Source: Candidatus Sabulitectum sp. (GTDB lineage Bacteria; Fermentibacterota; Fermentibacteria; Fermentibacterales; JCC-6). From it: a stretch of 13,237 bases of DNA. This document shows, piece after piece, positions 1 to 7,390 of the stretch (positions are counted from its first letter, which is position 1; each line of letters begins with the position of its first letter). The stretch is taken from positions 1,934-15,170 of the forward strand of contig JAOZRM010000059.1 of assembly GCA_029940175.1 (NCBI GenBank). The letters are read 5' to 3'. Below the pieces are notes generated by a model, which saw only the letters and a list, made by a program, of their open reading frames with translations, was not told the origin of the DNA and did not search any database. A program made the position numbers and the translations under genes.

Positions 1-2
1 TT

Positions 3-974
3 GGTGAAAAGGCAATGTTTCTTACCCGTCAGCTTCTTTCCTTCAGCAGAGACGACAGCTATAACAAGAGAGTGTTCGCTCTGGATCATCGGGTAGGTGA
101 ATTTATCCGGATGGTACACAGAATTATTGGAGAGAATTTCCGGCTTGAGTTTACTGCAGGAGCTCCGGAAGCCCGGATCAATGGAGATCCTTTTCAGTTG
201 GAACAGGTTCTCATGAATCTTCTGGTGAATGCCAGAGACGCAATACCAGAGGGCACAGACGGTTCGATCAATGTGGAAACTTCCACCTCGAAGGTATCAT
301 GTTTTGCAGGAAGAGATCCCGTGGAATGTGTAGTTATTTCAGTAAGTGATACAGGAGAGGGCATTCCAGAGGATATTATGGATAAAATATTTGAGCCCTT
401 CTTTACCACAAAAGAACAGGGGAAGGGAACGGGGCTGGGGCTGGCCAGCAGCTACGGTATTGTTGCGAAGCATGATGGCATAATACTGGTGGAGAGCACC
501 ATTGGAGAAGGCACATGCTTTGATGTTTGTATTCCTCTGCATCACGGGGATTTGACGAAAACCGTAGAAAAACAACCTATGGAAACTGGAAATGAACCAT
601 TCGCACCTATGACCATCCTGCTTGCTGAGGACGAGGAAATGGTTAGAGAAATAGCAAAAACTATCCTTGAGACTGCTGGACATTCAGTTATAGAAGCTCA
701 GGATGGGGGAGAAGCTGTTGAGTTGTTTTTGAAGAATCGGGATGTGATAGACCTTCTGATCTTTGACGCCATAATGCCGGTGATGAATGGCAGGGAGGCC
801 TTCATTAAAATACACGCCGCGGCATCGGATATTCCAGTTTTGTTCTGCACCGGGTACAGCAAAGACTCTCTTATCAAATCATTCACAGGGGACGAAAAAG
901 CAGATGTTCTTCAAAAACCATATGCAGCTGCTGACCTTCTTAAGGCATTAAATAATCTGAAGCACAAAAAGTAG
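3..974 (+). CDS. Hybrid sensor histidine kinase, C-terminal part (5' truncated by window edge)
   Basis: This is the C-terminal part of a membrane or cytosolic hybrid sensor kinase. The frame is open to the window edge and reads GEKAMFLTRQLLSFSR, typical of the end of a HisKA dimerisation helix, so the ATG at 15 is internal and the sensor region and phospho-accepting His lie upstream. Counting from that Met, the ATPase domain has an N-box (EQVLMNLLVNARDA, about 63-76), a G1 box (SDTGEGIP, 111-118), an F-box (FEPFFTT, 126-132) and a G2 box (GKGTGLGLA, 136-144). A receiver domain follows at about 198-315, with acidic residues near 205-207, phospho-accepting Asp251 in the FDAIMP segment and Lys301 in QKPY. 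Both kinase and receiver cores look intact. It ends 13 bases before the fumarase alpha gene, so it could be cotranscribed with the dicarboxylate genes. Its signal is unknown. Confidence 0.93.
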   Translation, partial: GEKAMFLTRQLLSFSRDDSYNKRVFALDHRVGEFIRMVHRIIGENFRLEFTAGAPEARINGDPFQLEQVLMNLLVNARDAIPEGTDGSINVETSTSKVSCFAGRDPVECVVISVSDTGEGIPEDIMDKIFEPFFTTKEQGKGTGLGLASSYGIVAKHDGIILVESTIGEGTCFDVCIPLHHGDLTKTVEKQPMETGNEPFAPMTILLAEDEEMVREIAKTILETAGHSVIEAQDGGEAVELFLKNRDVIDLLIFDAIMPVMNGREAFIKIHAAASDIPVLFCTGYSKDSLIKSFTGDEKADVLQKPYAAADLLKALNNLKHKK

Positions 975-987
975 CATATTACCGCCC

Positions 988-1845
988 ATGAAAGAAAGCA
1001 TAAAAAGGATCAGCGGAGAGGAAATTTCACAGGCGGTTGCATCTCTCTACTCGGGAGCTTGTATCGGTCCGCATTTCGCCGTTGAAGAAAAGCTCACCGG
1101 TATACTTGCCGGCGAAAGTGCCGGCCCGGGAAGAGAAGCTCTTGAGATTGAGATCCACAACCTGAGGGTGGCAGCAGAAACCAGGTTACCTATTTGTCAG
1201 GATACGGGAACCGCCATGGTATTTGTTGAACTGGGCAATCTTGTATGTATCCCTGACAGCACCCTTGCCAATGCAGTGAACCGGGGTATCAGCCGAGCGT
1301 GTGAAATGTCATATCTGCGTCCCTCCCAGGTATTCCCACCACTGGGTAACAGGACCAATACCATGAACAACACTCCTGCCATTATCCATCTGGAACATGT
1401 TTCAGGCTCCGAAATTCGAATCCGTGTTCTTGCCAAAGGAGCAGGAAGTGAGAATGTGTCAAGTTCTGTAATGCTTCCACCTCTGGCGGGGGCCAGGGGG
1501 ATAATTGATCTTGCGGAGAGTTGTGTTCGTGCAGGAGCCTCAAAAGCCTGTCCGCCTGTGATTGTTGGAATCGGTATCGGCGGAAATCTGGAGACCAGTG
1601 GCATTCTTGCAAAAAAGGCTCTGCTGCGCGAACTGGGGGAGGAAAACTCTGCACCTGAACTACGAGATCTGGAGAAGCAGATAACCGACAGACTCAATGA
1701 AACCGGGATAGGACCCCAGGGCTTTGGGGGAAAAACAACGGTAATGGAAACAAGAATACTGCAGCAGGCTTGTCACATGGCTTCACTTCCTGTGACTGTT
1801 TGTATTGAGTGTCATGCCCACAGAACAGCTTCATGCGTGTTGTAA
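988..1845 (+). CDS. Class I (Fe-S) fumarate hydratase, alpha subunit
   Basis: This is the alpha (N-terminal half) subunit of the two-subunit [4Fe-4S] hydro-lyase family, which includes class I fumarase and L-tartrate dehydratase. With its beta partner it would interconvert fumarate and L-malate in the cytoplasm. The 285 residues are the usual length. Probable cluster ligands are Cys70 (ICQDTG), Cys188 (ACPPVIVGIGIGG) and Cys275 (ECHAHR). The family segments GNRTNTMNNTP (120-130) and GPQGFGGKTT (242-251) are present. The neighbouring malic enzyme, which uses malate, favours fumarase over tartrate dehydratase, but that choice is inference. The start at 988 fits the family N-terminus, although no good SD precedes it; translation may be coupled to the kinase gene ending 13 bases upstream. 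Confidence 0.93.
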   Translation: MKESIKRISGEEISQAVASLYSGACIGPHFAVEEKLTGILAGESAGPGREALEIEIHNLRVAAETRLPICQDTGTAMVFVELGNLVCIPDSTLANAVNRGISRACEMSYLRPSQVFPPLGNRTNTMNNTPAIIHLEHVSGSEIRIRVLAKGAGSENVSSSVMLPPLAGARGIIDLAESCVRAGASKACPPVIVGIGIGGNLETSGILAKKALLRELGEENSAPELRDLEKQITDRLNETGIGPQGFGGKTTVMETRILQQACHMASLPVTVCIECHAHRTASCVL

Positions 1846-2348
1846 CGCTTCCAGCCTCTGAAGAAACTCTGAAGTCTCTGAAAGCCGGAGAGCAGATATT
1901 GCTTTCAGGTTCTGTTGCTACAGCCAGAGATGCAGCTCACAATCTTATGCTGAACACAGGTCATGTACCATTTGATGTTAAAAGTATCCCTGTTTTTTAC
2001 ATGGGTCCTTCTCCTGCACCTCCTGGCCGTGTTATTGGTTCATCAGGCCCTACCACTTCTGCCAGAATGGAACCTTTTATTCCTGAGATGTTAAAGCTGG
2101 GAATGAAATTGGTTATTGGTAAAGGAGAGATGAGTGATGGAACAAGGAAACAATTTCTTCAGCATGGAGCAGTTTATCTTGCAGCTACAGGGGGGGCAGG
2201 TGCCCTTGCCTCAACAAAAATAGTAACTAGAAAAATAGTTGCCTGGGAACATCTTGGCCCGGAGGCGGTTTCAATTCTGGAACTTGAGGAATTACCAGTC
2301 TTTGTGGCCTGGGATCTTCACGGCGGCAGTATATACAACAGGAGATAA
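1833..2348 (+). CDS. Class I (Fe-S) fumarate hydratase, beta subunit
   Basis: This is the beta (C-terminal half) subunit of the same hydro-lyase. I place the start at ATG 1833, giving 171 residues beginning MRVVTLPASEETLKSLKAGE, because family members start just before this SEE..LKAGD-like segment. An in-frame ATG at 1809 would add eight residues with no family likeness. The gene overlaps alpha by 13 bases, implying coupled translation and equal subunit supply. Conserved segments are GPTTSARM (about 71-78), IGKGEMS (94-100, with the likely functional Lys), AVYLAATGGAGAL and PVFVAWDLHGGS near the C-terminus. The alpha/beta split is a normal arrangement in this family, not a frameshifted single gene. 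SD support is poor at both candidate starts. Confidence 0.92.
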   Translation: MRVVTLPASEETLKSLKAGEQILLSGSVATARDAAHNLMLNTGHVPFDVKSIPVFYMGPSPAPPGRVIGSSGPTTSARMEPFIPEMLKLGMKLVIGKGEMSDGTRKQFLQHGAVYLAATGGAGALASTKIVTRKIVAWEHLGPEAVSILELEELPVFVAWDLHGGSIYNRR

Positions 2349-2350
2349 TA

Positions 2351-3772
2351 ATGACACCTAATGAAGCACTTTACGAAATAAGAACCAGATTGACTGAGGA
2401 ACAGGCAGAAAAGGCAACCACAGAGTTTCTTTTCAAACTCTCCCTTGATGCACACGGGTTCCATGGTGGAAAAATGAAAACAATTCCAGTTGTTGATGAA
2501 GTTGATAACGGCTGGCTTGAGGTTTGGTATACCCCTGGAGTCTCATCTATTTCAAGGGCGATCAGAGATGACAGGCAAGTTTCTCTATCGCATACAGCCC
2601 GTGGACGAACTGTGGCTGTAGTCAGTGATTCCACCCGGGTTCTTGGAGATGGCGACTGCACTCCACCGGGGGGCATGGGTGTGATGGAGGGCAAAGCCCT
2701 GTTAATGAATCTTCTGGGAGGAATCGATGCGGTTCCCATTTGTCTTGATGTCAACAAAGATATGAGAAAGCTTGTGGATACAGTAAATGCAATTGCCCCT
2801 TCATTCGGAGCAATTAACCTTGAGGACATATCACAGCCCGAGTGCTACATTGCCCTGAAGAATTTGCAGGAGACCTGCTCTATACCTGTCTGGCATGATG
2901 ATGCTCAGGGAACCGGGTGTGTGGTACTTGCCGGGCTTCTCAACTCTCTCAAGGTTGTGAATAAAAAGCTCAGCGATGTATCAATAGTGTTTTTCGGAGC
3001 AGGTGCTGCCAATTCAACTGCTGCAAGACTTATGATTGCAGCCGGAGCCGACCCCGGACGTATGACACTGTTTGATGAAAAAGGTGTTTTGGGATCCCAG
3101 CGAACTGATTTTGATGGAGAAGGGTGGGAATGGCACAGAGAACTTTGCAGAAACACCAATTCCATGGGATTCTCGGATGTCCGTGAGGCTGTAAAAGATG
3201 CCGATGTATTTATCGCTGCTTCAAAATCAGGACCTGATGTGGTCCATCCCATGTGGATAAAGAAGATGGCAGATGATGCCATTGTTTTTGCCTGTGCAAA
3301 TCCCATACCGGAGATCTTTCCATCTGATGCGCACAATGCCGGAGCTGCAATCGTAGCCACTGGCCGTGGTGACTATCCCAACCAGGTCAATAACTCTCTT
3401 GGTTTTCCTGGAATCCTGAAGGGTGTTCTGCTCACTGGTGCATCTGCTGTGACAGACAGAATGGCGGTTGCCGCCGCAAGAGCCATTGCAGACTATGCCG
3501 TTCAGGGAATCATTGGAACGGGCAGGATTCTTCCATCCATGACAGATACAGGTCTTTTTCCGCATGTCGCGGCAAAAGTGGCTTCCGCCGCCCAGTCAGA
3601 GGGAGTTGCCAGATTCTTTCCTTCAGAGGCAGAAGTCTTTGCAGCAGCATCTGAAGACATGGAGAACGCAAGGAAAGCCTGGGCAGCTGTCACAGAGTCA
3701 GGTGCTTATAAAAAGTACCCTGGAACAAGAGTGAAAGAGTTAATGGAAGAAACTGTTTCTCAGTATCAGTAA
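2351..3772 (+). CDS. Malic enzyme (malate dehydrogenase, oxaloacetate-decarboxylating)
   Basis: Malic enzyme oxidatively decarboxylates L-malate to pyruvate and CO2 with reduction of NAD(P)+. The protein has 473 residues, close to the short prokaryotic form without a phosphotransacetylase tail. Visible motifs are YTPGVSSISRAI with catalytic Tyr60, VMEGKALLM with general-base Lys115, NLEDI with metal ligands Glu158/Asp159, HDDAQGTG with Asp184, and Rossmann loop GAGAAN (216-221). The segment NPIPEIFP and the YPNQVNNSLGFPG region near the active site are also intact. Acidic residues after the second Rossmann strand (LFDEKG) lean towards NAD+, but this is not decisive. The SD GGAG at 2341-2344 lies inside the end of the beta gene, 6 bases before ATG. 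It continues the fumarase operon and would drain its malate into pyruvate. Confidence 0.95.
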   Translation: MTPNEALYEIRTRLTEEQAEKATTEFLFKLSLDAHGFHGGKMKTIPVVDEVDNGWLEVWYTPGVSSISRAIRDDRQVSLSHTARGRTVAVVSDSTRVLGDGDCTPPGGMGVMEGKALLMNLLGGIDAVPICLDVNKDMRKLVDTVNAIAPSFGAINLEDISQPECYIALKNLQETCSIPVWHDDAQGTGCVVLAGLLNSLKVVNKKLSDVSIVFFGAGAANSTAARLMIAAGADPGRMTLFDEKGVLGSQRTDFDGEGWEWHRELCRNTNSMGFSDVREAVKDADVFIAASKSGPDVVHPMWIKKMADDAIVFACANPIPEIFPSDAHNAGAAIVATGRGDYPNQVNNSLGFPGILKGVLLTGASAVTDRMAVAAARAIADYAVQGIIGTGRILPSMTDTGLFPHVAAKVASAAQSEGVARFFPSEAEVFAAASEDMENARKAWAAVTESGAYKKYPGTRVKELMEETVSQYQ

Positions 3773-4881
3773 AGCTCGTATTTGGCAAGCCTTCCATCAA
3801 GCCCTCCTGAGAACAACTGTTTTTTCCAGGTGGTTCTAAGCCCTACTTTTTTGAGGAGCGCTCTGTCGCCCATGTATATGTATGCCTCTGAACCTGAACA
3901 CTTCTGCTTCATGAAGTCACCGAAGTCCTGGATAAGTTCTTCCGCAACGCCCTCTGCCAGTCTGATACCGTGTGGAGGGTTGGTTAGGATTGTACACGAA
4001 TTGTATCCGGGATGGGTATGCCAGTCGCGCCTGGTAATCTGAACATTTCTACCGTCCCGGAAGCAGCTGAGATTAATTCTTGTGGCATTTACAGCTCTTG
4101 ATGTAATATCGGATCCCGAAAGAAGACCTTCAGGAAGAGTAATTATCTTGTCATCAGCCTCTGCTTTTACATTTTTCCAGACGAGCTTGCTGAATTCATC
4201 CATACGGAAGAATCCCCACTTCTCCCGGTAGTATCCTGCAGGAATTTTGCAATACTTCATAAGAGCTTCACAGAGTAGAGTACCCGATCCGCACATGGGA
4301 TCTACCAGTGGCTTTTCTCCGTTCCAGCCGGACATTTCCAGTGCTGCAGCTGCGATTGTTTCCCTCATGGGAGCCTTCACTGATTCCATTCTGTAACCTC
4401 TGCGGTGTAAGGAACCTCCAGAAAGATCAAGTCTTATCTCTGCGTTATTACCTCGGATACGAAGATCGAGGTTAACGTCAGCTTCGTATCTGTCAACAGA
4501 GGGTCTTTTTCCTGTGATCTCGCGAAAATGATCTACAATTGCATCTTTCAGCCTCAGGGTCGCCCATTTTGAATGACTTATCTTAGAGCCTGAAGCAGCG
4601 CCGCTTATGGCAAAAGTGTGATTGATACCGAAAATATTTTCCCATGGATAGCTCAGTGCCTTCTGGTACAGATAGTCAGAAGAGTGACATCCAAAACCAA
4701 CCAGTGGAAGCAAAAACCTGTCAAACAGTCGGGACTGGTAATTCGCTTTCATGACCATTGCAGCATCTGCTTCGAAGAAAACACCTCTATAGGTGGGGTC
4801 AATTTTTTTTGCTCCAAGTCTTTTCAACTCAAGGGCTCCCAGATCTTCAAGCCCCTGGGATATCTGTCCAAGTATTTTCAT
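3766..4881 (-). CDS. RlmL/YpsC-like class I SAM-dependent RNA methyltransferase
   Basis: This 371-residue protein resembles the COG0116 family of 23S rRNA guanine-N2 methyltransferases (RlmL N-terminal half, YpsC). The N-terminal ~165 residues look like the ferredoxin-like plus THUMP RNA-binding region, ending in the family-typical GGSLHRRGYR. Next come the family segment KAPMRETIAAA, SAM-binding motif I DPMCGSGT and motif IV TNPPHGIRL. The family consensus in motif IV is NPPY; here a CAC codon gives His, one base from Tyr. The family usually methylates rRNA, but the target here is not shown. It is the last gene of a four-gene minus-strand operon. Its ATG overlaps the hydrolase stop (ATGA, 4878-4881) with a GGAG 8 bases upstream. 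Its stop overlaps that of the convergent malic enzyme gene by 7 bases. Confidence 0.85.
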   Translation of the reverse strand: MKILGQISQGLEDLGALELKRLGAKKIDPTYRGVFFEADAAMVMKANYQSRLFDRFLLPLVGFGCHSSDYLYQKALSYPWENIFGINHTFAISGAASGSKISHSKWATLRLKDAIVDHFREITGKRPSVDRYEADVNLDLRIRGNNAEIRLDLSGGSLHRRGYRMESVKAPMRETIAAAALEMSGWNGEKPLVDPMCGSGTLLCEALMKYCKIPAGYYREKWGFFRMDEFSKLVWKNVKAEADDKIITLPEGLLSGSDITSRAVNATRINLSCFRDGRNVQITRRDWHTHPGYNSCTILTNPPHGIRLAEGVAEELIQDFGDFMKQKCSGSEAYIYMGDRALLKKVGLRTTWKKQLFSGGLDGRLAKYELY

Positions 4882-5555
4882 TTATGAAACTCCAGAATTC
4901 TGTCGGCGGTTTCCAGAGGGCACTGCCAGGGAAAACCATGACCGGTATCAAACACCTTCAAAGAGGCATTTGGAAGGGTTTTAGTTATTGTCTCAGCGTG
5001 GATTAGAGGAGTAATTATATCATACCTGCCAGCGATCACAAGAGCAGGTACAGATACTTTTGCCAGTGAATCCAGGCAACCTGCCCAGTCTGAAATCGCA
5101 TTACTCTGTCTTATCAGCAGTTCTCCTGGTATTTGCTTTTTCACCCTTGGGAATATTTCGCTGATATCAGGGTGAGATGCAAGCCACTCAGGAGTGAACA
5201 TCATCTCCAGCATTGCTGCGGACCATTTTCCCCTGCCGCTGCTGAAGTCGTTGGCGTCCTCCGGCGGGCCGGGAAACATACTACCGGCAGGAGGAGCCAT
5301 AAGCACAACACTGGCTGCAATATCAGGCCTGTGTGTAATCATTTCCTGAACCACAGCAGCTCCTATTGAGAATCCGATAAGAAGGTCCACAGGCTCTTCG
5401 GGTATAAGCTCTCTTGCAAATTCTTCGATTGTTGCACCATGGGGAGGCAATGGAGTACTTTGTACGGTACAGCAGGTTGAAAGCCTTCCTGTAAAAATAG
5501 GTGCCCAGCAATCAGCTGCTCCTCCAAGTCCGGGGATAATCAGGGATTTTTTCAA
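4878..5555 (-). CDS. Alpha/beta-fold hydrolase
   Basis: This is a small (225-residue) serine hydrolase of the alpha/beta fold, likely cytoplasmic. Visible features are an N-terminal strand and oxyanion region IIPGLGGAADCW (6-17), nucleophile elbow GFSIG with Ser63, likely acid Asp179 in GRYDIITP, and catalytic His206 in DTGHGFPW, all in the expected order and spacing. The size and compact lid recall carboxylesterase or BioH/MenH-type enzymes, but the substrate cannot be assigned. The start is TTG at 5555: GGGAG lies 9 bases upstream, and the TTG shares 4 bases (TTGA) with the thioesterase stop, so the two are probably translated together. It lies between a hotdog thioesterase and an RNA methyltransferase, and no signal peptide is evident. 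Confidence 0.85.
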   Translation of the reverse strand: MKKSLIIPGLGGAADCWAPIFTGRLSTCCTVQSTPLPPHGATIEEFARELIPEEPVDLLIGFSIGAAVVQEMITHRPDIAASVVLMAPPAGSMFPGPPEDANDFSSGRGKWSAAMLEMMFTPEWLASHPDISEIFPRVKKQIPGELLIRQSNAISDWAGCLDSLAKVSVPALVIAGRYDIITPLIHAETITKTLPNASLKVFDTGHGFPWQCPLETADRILEFHK

Positions 5556-6007
5556 TTCACTAATCTCCCTGAGATTATGTTCATGGAACTCTCCTCGTAC
5601 TTAACAGGGATCAGTACTGCTTTTGCAGAGGCAAGAATCTTGTCTTCGAATACAATTGTTGCGGATGTCAGGATCGATCTCCCTCTGTTTTGATCAATAT
5701 TACCGGTGATCACCAGCAATTCCCCGGTTGGTACCGGTTTGTGAAACTTAACCTCAATCGTTCCAGTTACTGTGAACCACCCGGAAGAAGTGCAGGCGTA
5801 AACCATGATCTCATCCAGCAGAGTGGTGATAATGCCACCGTGAACCGCCCCCTTCCATCCGTTGAAATGTTCAGCTATGACTGTTTCAGTTACTGCAGTA
5901 CCGTTCTTTGGATCAAGTTTGAATTTCAATTTAAGACCGATGGGATTTCCTGAACCGCATGCAAAGCAGTTGTCATCATCAAGCAGGGGCAGATCCTTCA
6001 TGGTCAT
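5552..6007 (-). CDS. PaaI-family hotdog-fold thioesterase
   Basis: This is a 151-residue single hotdog-domain protein, the usual length for PaaI/YigI-like acyl-CoA thioesterases that hydrolyse acyl or aryl thioesters. The N-terminus carries CFACGSGNPIGL (14-25), the C-x2-C-x3-NP-GL signature common in this family. The active-site region has KGAVHGGIITTLLDE (52-66), with the HGG turn and likely catalytic Asp65. The strand segment IEVKFHKPVPTG (84-95) follows the family pattern. The ATG at 6007 is preceded at 10 bases by AAGG; the ATG at 6001 is an alternative start two codons in. It begins 15 bases after the cupin gene stop and overlaps the hydrolase by 4 bases, placing it in the same minus-strand operon. 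Its substrate is unknown. Confidence 0.9.
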   Translation of the reverse strand: MTMKDLPLLDDDNCFACGSGNPIGLKLKFKLDPKNGTAVTETVIAEHFNGWKGAVHGGIITTLLDEIMVYACTSSGWFTVTGTIEVKFHKPVPTGELLVITGNIDQNRGRSILTSATIVFEDKILASAKAVLIPVKYEESSMNIISGRLVN

Positions 6008-6022
6008 TTGTCATCAGCCTTT

Positions 6023-6520
6023 TCAAGTAAGGTGCATAATCTCATTCATAAGGTGCGGGAATATACTTATAAGTTCATCACTTGTGGGCATCTCGAAGTC
6101 GTCAAAGCTGAAGCCAGGTATCACAGTACATGAGGCAAGGGCATAAGAATTCTCCTCAGCAACTTCCGCTGCGAAGTAAAACCCTGCAGGGATCACAAAG
6201 CACGGCACCTGACCCACATGTACATCAATTCCCAGACGAACAATGCTGTAGAGTCCCTCCGGGCTGATCAGGTGTATCAGAAATGCTGAACCATCGTGAA
6301 AATGCCATACTTCATCAGATCGTAAACGGTGGAATGCAGAAAAGTTATCGCTGGTCAGCATGTAATAGATAAAAGACCCAAGTTCTTTTTTTCCCGTAAA
6401 GACATCCGGAAGAGATTTCTCCCCCAGTACAATCTTCGATCGATGAAATTCTCTGTAGAAACCACCCTCAGGATGAGGGACAAGACGCAATTCCTGTATC
6501 CAGTCTGTGCTGGTAGCCAT
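6023..6520 (-). CDS. Cupin-superfamily protein, DUF985 family
   Basis: This is a 165-residue protein of the DUF985 (Cupin_5) family, a small single-cupin barrel of unsettled biochemical role. Family landmarks run in order: LRLVPHPEGGFYREFHRS (11-28), FHRLRSDEVWHFHDG (63-77) with His64, Glu70, His73 and His75 as possible metal or ligand residues, VIPAGFYFAAEV (109-120), and the C-terminal VIPGFSFDDFEMP (133-145). The frame stays open upstream to an ATG at 6580, but the start at 6520 is much better: it has an AAGGAGGTG SD 5 bases upstream, and the extra 20 residues have no family likeness. This is the first gene of the minus-strand operon, so expression of the thioesterase, hydrolase and methyltransferase probably begins ahead of it. 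Confidence 0.9.
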   Translation of the reverse strand: MATSTDWIQELRLVPHPEGGFYREFHRSKIVLGEKSLPDVFTGKKELGSFIYYMLTSDNFSAFHRLRSDEVWHFHDGSAFLIHLISPEGLYSIVRLGIDVHVGQVPCFVIPAGFYFAAEVAEENSYALASCTVIPGFSFDDFEMPTSDELISIFPHLMNEIMHLT

Positions 6521-6667
6521 AAAGCACCTCCTTACACAAACACTAACAGCGATTCCTGCTTGTGACAAGTGAAATCGCATATATTCGTCTTAATGGTTTA
6601 CTAGGGGGCAAACTGAGTACACATTGATGATGTTCTGATGTCTTTTCAAATTTAGAGAACAGGGGAA
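6521..6667. promoter_or_regulatory. Divergent intergenic region between cupin and methyltransferase operons
   Basis: This 147-base gap separates two operons that start in opposite directions, so it must supply a promoter for each unless transcription enters from elsewhere. It holds the strong minus-strand SD (6524-6532) and an 11-base palindrome (6559-6569). On the plus side AGGGGAA sits immediately before the ATG at 6668. I could not find a convincing -35/-10 pair with 16 to 18 base spacing in either direction; the AT-rich stretch around 6579-6600 is the most likely place. Confidence 0.4.
6559..6569. repeat. 11-base perfect palindrome (possible operator)
   Basis: CTTGTGACAAG has 5-base perfectly complementary arms around a single central base. 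It lies about 40 bases ahead of the cupin start and 100 bases ahead of the divergent methyltransferase gene. A regulator dimer site is plausible, but a palindrome this short can arise by chance and I saw no second copy in the window. Confidence 0.3.
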
Positions 6668-7390
6668 ATGGATTCTTATTTTCAGACCGCAAAATATTAC
6701 GACATGCTGTACCGCTTCAAGGACTACTCCGGTGAAGCAGGAGCGATTTCAAAGATCATAAAGGGAGAAGTGAACAGCAGAGATGTTTCTCTTCTTGATA
6801 TCGCGTGCGGCACCGGTATGCACATCAAGTATTTTCTGGAAAACGGATTTAGTGCTGAAGGGATGGATCTCTCGGTACCGCTTCTGGAGATTGCTCGAGA
6901 AAAAAACCCGGGAACAGTGTTTCATACCGGTGACATGACCTGTTTTGATCTAGATAGAAAGTATTCGGTAATCACATGTCTCTTCAGTGCAATTGGATAT
7001 GTTGAAACACTCTCCGGCCTGAAGTCAGCAGCAGAATGTATGTCAGATCACCTGCTGCCCGGAGGTCTGCTTCTTGTCGAGCCATGGTTCACTCCGAAAG
7101 CCTGGAAACCTCATACAGTTCATGTGAGCATAGTGGAGGAACCTGATCTTAAGATCGTTCGTATGAACACCAGCAAGGTTGCCGGGCGAATTTCCATTCT
7201 TGATCTTCATTACCTGATAGGAACCCCAATGGAAACCAGACATGAGCTGGAGACTCACAGGCTTGGTCTGTTTACTCGTGATGAAATGCTTTCAGCTTTG
7301 GAAGAAGTCAGATTGACTGTGGACTTTGATCCTGTGGGAATAACAGGTAGAGGTCTTTACATATGCAGAAAGGAACCTGTTAATGCTTAA
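6668..7390 (+). CDS. Class I SAM-dependent methyltransferase resembling DesVI/TylM1 amino-sugar N,N-dimethyltransferases
   Basis: This is a 240-residue cytoplasmic SAM-dependent methyltransferase. Motif I is LDIACGTG (43-50), the ribose-binding acidic residue is Asp67 in GMDLS, and motif II is TGDM (87-90). The middle, VITCLFSAIGYVETL (101-115), PGGLLLVEPW and the late HRLGLFTRDEM and GRGLYIC segments, follows the pattern I recall for dTDP-3-amino-3,6-dideoxyhexose N,N-dimethyltransferases (DesVI, TylM1), including length and order. No sugar nucleotide synthesis or glycosyltransferase genes are nearby, so the substrate may differ. The SD AGGGG is only 2 bases from ATG. The gene overlaps the DUF4438 gene by 8 bases, suggesting coupled translation and a shared task. 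Family membership is firm; the amino-sugar assignment is tentative. Confidence 0.88.
   Translation: MDSYFQTAKYYDMLYRFKDYSGEAGAISKIIKGEVNSRDVSLLDIACGTGMHIKYFLENGFSAEGMDLSVPLLEIAREKNPGTVFHTGDMTCFDLDRKYSVITCLFSAIGYVETLSGLKSAAECMSDHLLPGGLLLVEPWFTPKAWKPHTVHVSIVEEPDLKIVRMNTSKVAGRISILDLHYLIGTPMETRHELETHRLGLFTRDEMLSALEEVRLTVDFDPVGITGRGLYICRKEPVNA

Noticed and set aside
15..17. ATG at 15 as the true start of the histidine kinase
   Set aside because: The frame is open to the window edge and the residues around it match the end of a HisKA helix, so the gene starts upstream of the window.
1197..1697. Long minus-strand frame antisense to fumarase alpha
   Set aside because: The plus strand has clear family motifs throughout; the antisense frame has low-complexity Ser/Pro/Arg composition and no SD or family likeness.
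1809..1845. Alpha/beta junction as a frameshift in a single-chain fumarase
   Set aside because: Two-subunit class I fumarases split at this same place, and both chains have normal lengths and ends.
2371..3565. Minus-strand frames antisense to malic enzyme
   Set aside because: They shadow a gene with full catalytic motifs and show no recognisable domain.
6521..6580. Upstream extension of the cupin gene to ATG 6580
   Set aside because: The added 20 residues do not fit DUF985, and a near-perfect SD precedes the ATG at 6520.
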